DNA of 5,471 nucleotides from Clostridia bacterium (lineage in GTDB: Bacteria > Bacillota_A > Clostridia > Oscillospirales > CAG-272), in assembly GCA_017467225.1 (NCBI GenBank), contig JAFTSR010000150.1:1-5471 (forward strand), written 5' to 3'. The notes beneath the pieces were generated by a model. It was not told the origin of the DNA. It did not search any database and saw only the letters and a program-made list of their open reading frames with translations. The position numbers and the translations under genes are program-made. Positions 1 to 4,557 of this stretch are shown in pieces (position 1 is the stretch's first letter; the number at the start of each line of letters is the position of its first letter).

Positions 1-1188
1 CAGACGCAGCATCGCCCGGACGCTGCGCGCATCCTCGAACCACACCTCATGCTCCCGTGCCACGCCGGCTGCATCCCGCATAAAATATCCGAACGTCGGC
101 GCCTGTGCCACCTCGTCGTAATCAATATTGGCACCGCGATCACGCGCCAGTTCGACGGCCTGCACGTTGCCAAGCGAGCGCGCCTTGCTCTCTCCGGCAA
201 TGTAAGGAAGCGTCCAATCGTAGCCGTAATTGGGCACACCCAAAAGCAGCTTGGCGGGTGGAATTTCAGTCACCGCATAATCCACCACGCGCCGCACCTG
301 ATTGAGCGGCGATACCGCCATGGCAGGCCCGTAGGTGTATCCCCATTCGTAGGTCATCAGAAGTGCCGCATCAGCCGCTGCGCCAAGCTCTCCGTACGGA
401 TGTCCCTCGTACAGCACACCGACCTGATCGGCGCGCACCTTGGGCGCAAGCGCTACCCAAACGAAATATCCGAGCGGCGAGAGCTGATCATGCAGTCGCT
501 GCACAAAGCGCACATACGCCTGCGCGTTCTCAGAACCGACATATTCAAAATCAACGTCCACACCGGCGTATCCTTTATTCTGCAGCGTGCTGATCAGCGA
601 ACGGAGCAACGCTTCCTGCATGGCTGTATCGTTCAGCAGTCTCGTCGCCTGCGCCGTTGAAAATTTCCCATCCGGATTGAGCGAGGACAGATGCAGCACC
701 GGCAAAACGCCGTATTCACCTGCCAGACTGATCAGGTCCTCGTCGTCAATCGGTAAAAGCTCACCCTTCTCATCGTAGCCATACGTAAAAATAGTCAGAT
801 ACGTCAGATACGGTAGCGTTTTTCTCAGCACGTCACGGTCAATATTGGGATATGTATAACCGTTAACACGCACCACGCCGCCCGTCGGCAGCGGCAGCTT
901 GATTTTTAGCTCCTGCCCTACGCGAATATCGCTCTTGCCACCCAGCACCGGATTGTTCCGCCAAAGTGTATTGAGATTGACACCGTATCGCCTTGCAATA
1001 CTTGAAAGCGTGTCTCCTTCTTGTACGGTATAGCTGATCTGCGGCTTAATAATAACCAATGTCTGCCCAGGTACCAAACGGGACGGATCGGACAGCATAT
1101 TGTCGTCCTGTATGCTTTGGACGCTGACGCCATATCTGCCGGCAATATGATACAGCGTGTCTCCCTGCCTTACGGTATAGATTACCAT
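1..1188 (-). CDS. LysM-LysM-GH18 spore cortex-lytic glycosidase, YaaH/SleL-like (C-terminus off the left edge)
   Basis: The reading frame starts at ATG (1188-1186) with AAGGAG at 1201-1196, seven bases upstream, and stays open to base 1, giving 396 visible residues. Two LysM repeats are seen, at about residues 2-47 (YTVRQGDTL) and 52-98 (YTVQEGDTL), each ending in a VPGQ/RVGQ-type turn; these bind the glycan of peptidoglycan. A glycoside hydrolase 18 barrel follows from about residue 105. It carries the catalytic DxDxE signature D211-V-D213-F-E215, the family stretch MTYEWG at 279-283 and LGVPNYGYDW near 316-325. There is no signal peptide, as is usual for spore-coat LysM-GH18 enzymes. By family (B. 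subtilis YaaH, Bacillus SleL), such proteins cleave N-acetylglucosaminyl bonds in cortex fragments during germination; that role is inferred here. Known relatives are around 430 residues from memory, so roughly 30 residues are probably missing. The gene is divergent from enolase. YdhD-type paralogues have the same architecture, so no symbol is assigned. Confidence 0.93.
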   Translation of the reverse strand, partial: MVIYTVRQGDTLYHIAGRYGVSVQSIQDDNMLSDPSRLVPGQTLVIIKPQISYTVQEGDTLSSIARRYGVNLNTLWRNNPVLGGKSDIRVGQELKIKLPLPTGGVVRVNGYTYPNIDRDVLRKTLPYLTYLTIFTYGYDEKGELLPIDDEDLISLAGEYGVLPVLHLSSLNPDGKFSTAQATRLLNDTAMQEALLRSLISTLQNKGYAGVDVDFEYVGSENAQAYVRFVQRLHDQLSPLGYFVWVALAPKVRADQVGVLYEGHPYGELGAAADAALLMTYEWGYTYGPAMAVSPLNQVRRVVDYAVTEIPPAKLLLGVPNYGYDWTLPYIAGESKARSLGNVQAVELARDRGANIDYDEVAQAPTFGYFMRDAAGVAREHEVWFEDARSVRAMLRL

Positions 1189-1233
1189 AGTCTCTCTCCT
1201 TTTGAGGCTTCATCATCGAAGCGATATCAAGGG

Positions 1234-1242
1234 TAGTATATG
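1234..1242 (-). promoter_or_regulatory. Candidate sporulation sigma (E/K type) -10 element of the LysM-GH18 gene
   Basis: Read on the minus strand, this is CATATACTA. It fits the sigma-K -10 pattern CATAnnnTA fully and the sigma-E pattern CATACAnT with one mismatch. It lies 45 bases before the GH18 start codon, leaving room for a leader of about 40 bases with the ribosome-binding site. No convincing -35 word is seen at the usual distance, and no sigma-A promoter is visible on this strand. B. subtilis yaaH is known to belong to the mother-cell regulon, which makes the match plausible, but a nine-base word is weak evidence. Confidence 0.4.
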
Positions 1243-1258
1243 CAAGAAGACGCATTTT

Positions 1259-1272
1259 TGCGCTTGAGCGCA
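1259..1272. repeat. 14-bp inverted repeat in the divergent intergenic region (possible operator)
   Basis: TGCGCT and AGCGCA are perfect six-base inverted arms around a two-base TG spacer. The element sits between the candidate start of the GH18 transcript and the enolase promoter, with its centre about 65 bases upstream of the enolase -35. No T-run follows it on either strand (the minus strand continues into A residues), so it is not an intrinsic terminator. A binding site for a dimeric regulator is possible, but no known regulator's consensus is recognised. Confidence 0.35.
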
Positions 1273-1329
1273 TAAAGCTATGATCACCGAAGCATACTGA
1301 TAAATGAAGAATTGTTTAGCATCAAGCTA

Positions 1330-1358
1330 TTGCAATATATAAATGAATGTGGTATAAT
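1330..1358 (+). promoter_or_regulatory. Sigma-A promoter of eno, extended -10 type
   Basis: The -10 is a perfect TATAAT (1353-1358) preceded by TGG at 1350-1352, which makes it an extended -10. A four-of-six -35 word TTGCAA lies at 1330-1335, with a 17-base spacer. The start of transcription would be near 1365, giving a leader of about 40 bases before the ATG at 1406. The enolase ribosome-binding site is GAGGT at 1395-1399, six bases before the start codon. No terminator-like hairpin or riboswitch fold is seen in this leader. Confidence 0.8.
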
Positions 1359-1405
1359 AAAGCAACCGCACATGTTCAAAAGTAAAAAGGAAATGAGGTA
1401 TACGC

Positions 1406-2710
1406 ATGAGTATTGCACGTATTGCGCACTGCAAAGGACGAGAGATCCTGGATTCGCGCGGAAATCCCACCGTTGAGGCAACCGTCACGCTGGATGACGG
1501 CAGCGTCGGTATTGCCAGCGCGCCCAGCGGCGCGTCCACAGGCATCTATGAAGCACACGAAAAGCGCGACGGTGACAAAAAGCGCTACTTTGGCAAAGGA
1601 ACGGCCAAGGCTGCCCTTGCCATCGAGGAGGAGATCCGTCCTGCCCTGCAAGGACTGCGCGCCGACGATCAAGCAGCGCTGGACGAGCATCTGTGCCGTC
1701 TGGACGGGACAAAGAACAAGGAACGCCTCGGCGCTAATGTCACCTTGGCCGTCTCCTTAGCAGCCGCCCGTGCCGCTGCGGCACACTATTCCCTGCCGCT
1801 GTACCGTTATCTCGGTGGCATCAATGCCTCGCGTCTGCCCGTCCCCATGATGAACATTCTCAACGGCGGCGCCCATGCATCCAACAACGTCGAGGTACAG
1901 GAGTTTATGATCGTTCCCGTGGGAGCTGAAAGCTTTGCCGAGGCGGTTCGTATGTGCAGCGAGGTCTATACCACCCTTGGTAAGCGGTTGCGCGCTACCG
2001 GCAACGCCACCACCGTGGGCGACGAGGGCGGATTTGCGCCCAATCTCACCTCCGACGAGCAGGCCATGCAGCTGATCTGCGACGCCATTCGTGACGCCGG
2101 CTATCAAACCGACGATATTCGCCTGGCGCTTGACGCCGCCGCCTCGGAATGGGCGCAAAGCGGAGAGAACGCTTCTCCCGACGCGCCGCCTGCCTGCTAT
2201 CTTCGTCCCAAGAGTGGCGAGCGCATGGATCGTGAGCGTCTCGTTCGCTATTGGGAGGATCTGTTTGACCGCTATCCCCTGCTCTCCCTTGAGGACGGCC
2301 TGGACCAGCGCGATTTTGAAGGCTGGCGCGAGCTGACGCAAAGACTCGGCAAGCGCGGCATGCTGGTGGGCGACGATCTGTTCGTTACCAACAGTGAACG
2401 CCTGCAGCAGGGCATTCGACACGGCGCGGGAAATGCGATTTTGATCAAGCCCAATCAGATCGGCACCTTGAGCGAAACCATGGCAGTCATTCGCCTGGCA
2501 AAGGATGCGGGCTACGACTATCTCCTTTCCCACCGTTCCGGTGAGACCGAGGACACCTCGCTGGCGGATCTCTCGGTGGCACTCGGCGCAGCATGGATCA
2601 AAACCGGCGCACCCTGTCGCAGTGAGCGCACGGCAAAATATAACCGTCTGATGGCAATTGAAGCCGCATGCGGAAAAAGCGCGCGCTACGGCAAAACGTT
2701 TTTCCGTTGA
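1406..2710 (+). CDS. eno: Enolase (phosphopyruvate hydratase)
   Basis: The protein is a complete 434-residue enolase, which interconverts 2-phosphoglycerate and phosphoenolpyruvate in cytoplasmic glycolysis and gluconeogenesis and needs Mg2+. All family landmarks are present: REILDSRGNPT at 12-22; the mobile SGASTG loop at 41-46; NGGAH with H157; QEFM with E166; VGDEGGFAPN with the proton donor E207; Mg ligands D243, E296 and D323; the base K348 in LIKPNQIGT; SHRSGETEDT at 375-384 with the substrate-binding H376, R377 and S378; and K399 in IKTGA. One difference stands out: the stretch after AASE (244-248) to PLLSLEDG is several residues longer than in B. subtilis enolase as I remember it, with a Pro/Ala-rich patch at about 255-263. 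The gene stands alone, without gap, pgk, tpi or gpm next to it. It is preceded by its own promoter. No good G+C-rich terminator follows it, so some reading through into the tRNA unit is possible. Confidence 0.98.
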   Translation: MSIARIAHCKGREILDSRGNPTVEATVTLDDGSVGIASAPSGASTGIYEAHEKRDGDKKRYFGKGTAKAALAIEEEIRPALQGLRADDQAALDEHLCRLDGTKNKERLGANVTLAVSLAAARAAAAHYSLPLYRYLGGINASRLPVPMMNILNGGAHASNNVEVQEFMIVPVGAESFAEAVRMCSEVYTTLGKRLRATGNATTVGDEGGFAPNLTSDEQAMQLICDAIRDAGYQTDDIRLALDAAASEWAQSGENASPDAPPACYLRPKSGERMDRERLVRYWEDLFDRYPLLSLEDGLDQRDFEGWRELTQRLGKRGMLVGDDLFVTNSERLQQGIRHGAGNAILIKPNQIGTLSETMAVIRLAKDAGYDYLLSHRSGETEDTSLADLSVALGAAWIKTGAPCRSERTAKYNRLMAIEAACGKSARYGKTFFR

Positions 2711-2742
2711 GAAATAAGAAAATCAAATTATTCAAAAAAATT

Positions 2743-2764
2743 CGAACTTTTTTTCAAAAAAGGC
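2743..2764 (+). promoter_or_regulatory. UP-element-like A/T tracts directly upstream of the tRNA promoter
   Basis: A T7 tract (2748-2754) and an A6 tract (2756-2761) abut the -35 word. Aligned to the E. coli full UP consensus as I remember it (nnAAAWWTWTTTTnnnAAAnnn), this 22-base block departs at only two fixed positions, 2747 and 2755. Such tracts bind the alpha subunit C-terminal domains of RNA polymerase and are typical of stable RNA promoters. An A7 run at 2734-2740 could also pair with the T7 as a weak, G+C-free stem; that would be a poor eno terminator, so I prefer the UP-element reading. Confidence 0.55.
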
Positions 2765-2793
2765 TTGACAAATACGTGCTCTTGTGGTATAAT
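2765..2793 (+). promoter_or_regulatory. Full-consensus sigma-A promoter of tRNA-Thr
   Basis: TTGACA (2765-2770) and TATAAT (2788-2793) are both perfect and separated by exactly 17 bases. TGG at 2785-2787 adds an extended -10. Transcription should begin near 2800, about 33 bases before the mature tRNA 5' end. This is as strong as such a promoter can look by sequence, as expected for a stable RNA gene. Confidence 0.93.
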
Positions 2794-2808
2794 ATCAAAG
2801 TCGTCGGA

Positions 2809-2824
2809 ACCAAGGCAACTTGGT
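2809..2824 (+). other. Leader hairpin with GCAA tetraloop in the tRNA-Thr precursor
   Basis: ACCAAG (2809-2814) pairs perfectly with CTTGGT (2819-2824) around a GCAA loop, a GNRA-type tetraloop. The hairpin lies in the 5' leader that RNase P would remove, ending eight bases before the mature 5' end at 2833. It is not followed by a T-run, so it is not a terminator. Its role is unknown. Confidence 0.6.
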
Positions 2825-2832
2825 GGTACGAT

Positions 2833-2908
2833 GCTGATATAGCTCAGTTGGTAGAGCACGTCATTGGTAATGACGAGGTCATCAGTTCGAATCTGATTAT
2901 CAGCTCCA
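2833..2908 (+). tRNA. tRNA-Thr, anticodon GGU
   Basis: A complete 76-base cloverleaf can be drawn with every stem perfectly paired: acceptor GCTGATA/TATCAGC (2833-2839 with 2898-2904), D stem GCTC/GAGC, anticodon stem CGTCA/TGACG, and T stem ATCAG/CTGAT with loop TTCGAAT. The anticodon loop TTGGTAA (2864-2870) gives GGU at 2866-2868, which reads threonine codons ACC and ACU. The variable loop is AGGTC. The discriminator base is T2905 and the CCA end (2906-2908) is encoded in the DNA. It is a single-tRNA unit with its own promoter and terminator. Confidence 0.97.
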
Positions 2909-2913
2909 AAAAG

Positions 2914-2937
2914 CCCGGGGTTCGCCTCGGGTTTTTT
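2914..2937 (+). terminator. Intrinsic terminator of tRNA-Thr
   Basis: CCCGGGG (2914-2920) pairs with CCTCGGG (2925-2931) in a seven-pair stem that includes one G-T pair, closed by a stable TTCG tetraloop and followed by six T residues (2932-2937). It begins five bases after the CCA end, so the primary transcript is a short single-tRNA precursor. Confidence 0.93.
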
Positions 2938-2958
2938 GTTATCTTCTCAAACTGCGAA

Positions 2959-2992
2959 AAGGGGTTGTTTCAAAAACAACCCCTTAATTTTT
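2959..2992. terminator. Long hairpin terminator between convergent units, probably bidirectional
   Basis: AAGGGGTTGTTT (2959-2970) and AAACAACCCCTT (2974-2985) form a perfect 12-pair stem with a three-base loop. On the minus strand it lies five bases after the lipoprotein stop codon, and the stem is followed by only a short T-tract (TTTT including stem bases, then CGC). On the plus strand, AATTTTT follows the stem at 2986-2992. It is thus the terminator of the minus-strand operon and a backup for the tRNA unit. Confidence 0.85.
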
Positions 2993-4544
2993 ACCATTTT
3001 GCATCAACCTGATCGTTGAACTTTTCGATCTCGGTCATTGTTTGCTTTTCGATACCTGCCCACATGGAGGCGATATTTCTCTTGCTCTGTTCAACCAGCG
3101 TCAAGAAACCGCTGCTGCCATGCAAGGTGGAAGACAGCCAATACTGACCCGGATCGAAAGAACGAACACGGAAGATCAGCTCCAGCATTTCCTTGGACTG
3201 CGCGTCACGCGCGCTCTTACCAAGGATAATAGTATCGTAAAACAGCGGATAAACGTCGTAGTACGAAATGTAGTTCATGTGCTCAAGCACCGTGGACACG
3301 ATCTCGGCATTGGTCACACACTCGGGAATACCCAAAACGCAATCGTGATGCGTCCAGACCAGGGTGGAATAGTCCTCCTGATAGTCGTCATACTTCGGAA
3401 TCGGCAGAACGCCGTAGTCCGAGGTCATATCGCGCAGCGTGTTGACCGACTTGACCATATCGATGTAAAACAGTGCCTTATCAGACTTGAAGAAATTGAA
3501 GTCCTTATCCGGCAGCTTGGTACTGTCAACGTTGGTGCCGGTGTAGAATTCAGCATACATGATATCATCCAGCAGCGTCTGCCAGATATCGATCACCTCA
3601 TCATCGATCGATATTTGCAAATAGCCCTCCCCGTCGATCATAGCCAGCTTGTTGTCCGTTCCTGCAAACATGTGGAACGGAATGGAGCGCTGGCTACCCG
3701 TCAGTCCGAACATGTCCTCTGCCGAGCTCTGCAGATCGTCACCGTCCAAATCCTCAGTCACCTGCTCGCTGTACTCAATCATGACATCCATGGTCCACTC
3801 ACCGGCAGATGCCAGATCGTAGAGATCCTCAATGGAATATTGCGATGCTACCGTTTGGTTGTAGAACATCGCAGAGGTCGCGCCCTTGTCGCGTAGCAGC
3901 ATCTCAGGCGCAGCGAAGAACAATGCCTTACCCGTGGTAAAGGACTGCACGCTGTCCTGATTCCACCACGGCATATCGGTGTGCAGATTGGAGAGCGTAT
4001 TCATATCCTTCATCAGCCCCTCGTTGATCAGAGAAGCAATGTTGAGCGTGCGCAGCGTGATAACCTGATACGTTTCGTCACCGGCTTGCGAGGCCGAACG
4101 GAAGGCACTGAGGTAGGCAGGGCTTCCATCGATGCTCAGATATTCCTTGGTGATGACAACGTCGTACGTCTCCTCGATATAGCCGTTGCGGTCATAGATC
4201 GCGTTATGCAAGGGATCACCGTCCGCTGCGTCCACGTCGATCTCCTCCCAAGGCACCCAGCTCATGCCGGGCGTATGGCCGCCAACCGACCACTCCAAAA
4301 AGTTAACGGTGGTGCCGCCGTAGGTCTCGGAAGGAAGATAATCCAGCGGCAGACGAACCTCCTCTTCGGGCTGCTCGTCCGGGGTTTCCCCGTCTCCGCT
4401 CGGCTGTCCATCCGGCTCATCAGGCGTATTCGAAGGATGATCCGGGTCTACAGGCGCATCTGCACAGGCGGTCAAAGCCAAAAGTGTTACCATCAAAAAA
4501 GATAATAAGGCGCATAAAATCTTGAATTTTACACTATTTTTCAT
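2991..4544 (-). CDS. Extracellular solute-binding lipoprotein (ABC sugar-type binding protein)
   Basis: From ATG at 4544-4542 the product is 517 residues. It opens with a basic n-region (MKNSVKFK), a hydrophobic stretch and the lipobox LTAC with Cys27, so it should be lipid-anchored on the outside of the membrane. Residues 28-62 are an acidic, Pro/Gly-rich linker. The rest resembles the large sugar ABC-transporter binding proteins of clostridia: the AIYDRNGYIEETYDV region near 115-129, FYIDMVKSV...LRDM...YGVLPIPKYDD near 359-387, and LGKSARDAQSKEMLELI near 441-457. An EF-hand-like loop DLDGDD...E lies at 265-276. The ligand cannot be read from sequence, so sugar is an inference from the family. 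The gene is last in its operon, 11 bases after the EEP gene, and followed by a hairpin terminator. No permease or ATPase gene is in view; partners could lie upstream beyond the right edge. Confidence 0.88.
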   Translation of the reverse strand: MKNSVKFKILCALLSFLMVTLLALTACADAPVDPDHPSNTPDEPDGQPSGDGETPDEQPEEEVRLPLDYLPSETYGGTTVNFLEWSVGGHTPGMSWVPWEEIDVDAADGDPLHNAIYDRNGYIEETYDVVITKEYLSIDGSPAYLSAFRSASQAGDETYQVITLRTLNIASLINEGLMKDMNTLSNLHTDMPWWNQDSVQSFTTGKALFFAAPEMLLRDKGATSAMFYNQTVASQYSIEDLYDLASAGEWTMDVMIEYSEQVTEDLDGDDLQSSAEDMFGLTGSQRSIPFHMFAGTDNKLAMIDGEGYLQISIDDEVIDIWQTLLDDIMYAEFYTGTNVDSTKLPDKDFNFFKSDKALFYIDMVKSVNTLRDMTSDYGVLPIPKYDDYQEDYSTLVWTHHDCVLGIPECVTNAEIVSTVLEHMNYISYYDVYPLFYDTIILGKSARDAQSKEMLELIFRVRSFDPGQYWLSSTLHGSSGFLTLVEQSKRNIASMWAGIEKQTMTEIEKFNDQVDAKW

Positions 4545-4551
4545 TTCCACT

Positions 4552-4557
4552 CTCCTT
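4552..4557 (-). promoter_or_regulatory. Ribosome-binding site that fixes the lipoprotein start
   Basis: On the minus strand, AAGGAG lies seven bases before the ATG at 4544-4542 but only one base before an in-frame GTG at 4550-4548, which makes the ATG the true start. The site overlaps the TAA stop codon of the upstream EEP gene (TAAGGAG), so the two genes are tightly linked and probably translationally coupled. Confidence 0.85.

Noticed and set aside
49..660. A 203-codon plus-strand open frame
   Set aside because: It is antisense to the LysM-GH18 gene, which has clear domains and catalytic residues; the frame has no recognisable domain and reads as Arg/His-rich shadow sequence.
1259..1272. 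Inverted repeat as a catabolite-responsive (cre) site for eno
   Set aside because: Its length of 14 and its TG...CA ends match, but the central AARCG core is absent, so CcpA binding is not supported.
1757..2533. A 258-codon minus-strand open frame
   Set aside because: It lies wholly antisense to enolase and arises from that gene's GC-rich codon use; it has no ribosome-binding site or recognised motif.
2734..2754. A7/T7 stem as the enolase terminator
   Set aside because: The stem contains no G-C pairs and so would be too weak; the same tracts are better explained as UP-element DNA of the tRNA promoter.
2801..2832. Resemblance of the tRNA leader (GGTGGTAC) to the conserved T-box antiterminator motif
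   Set aside because: The leader is only about 33 bases, without stem I, specifier loop or a terminator/antiterminator pair, and it precedes a tRNA rather than an aminoacyl-tRNA synthetase or amino acid gene. The eight-base match is probably chance.
2668..3012. A 114-codon plus-strand open frame
   Set aside because: It runs from the end of enolase through the tRNA-Thr gene and both terminators, so it cannot be a real protein gene.
3042..3896. A 284-codon plus-strand open frame
   Set aside because: It is antisense to the solute-binding lipoprotein and shows no domain; the minus-strand frame has a lipobox, ribosome-binding site and terminator.
4548..4550. In-frame GTG as the lipoprotein start
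   Set aside because: It is only one base from the AAGGAG site, while the ATG two codons later is at the standard seven-base spacing and gives the usual basic n-region.
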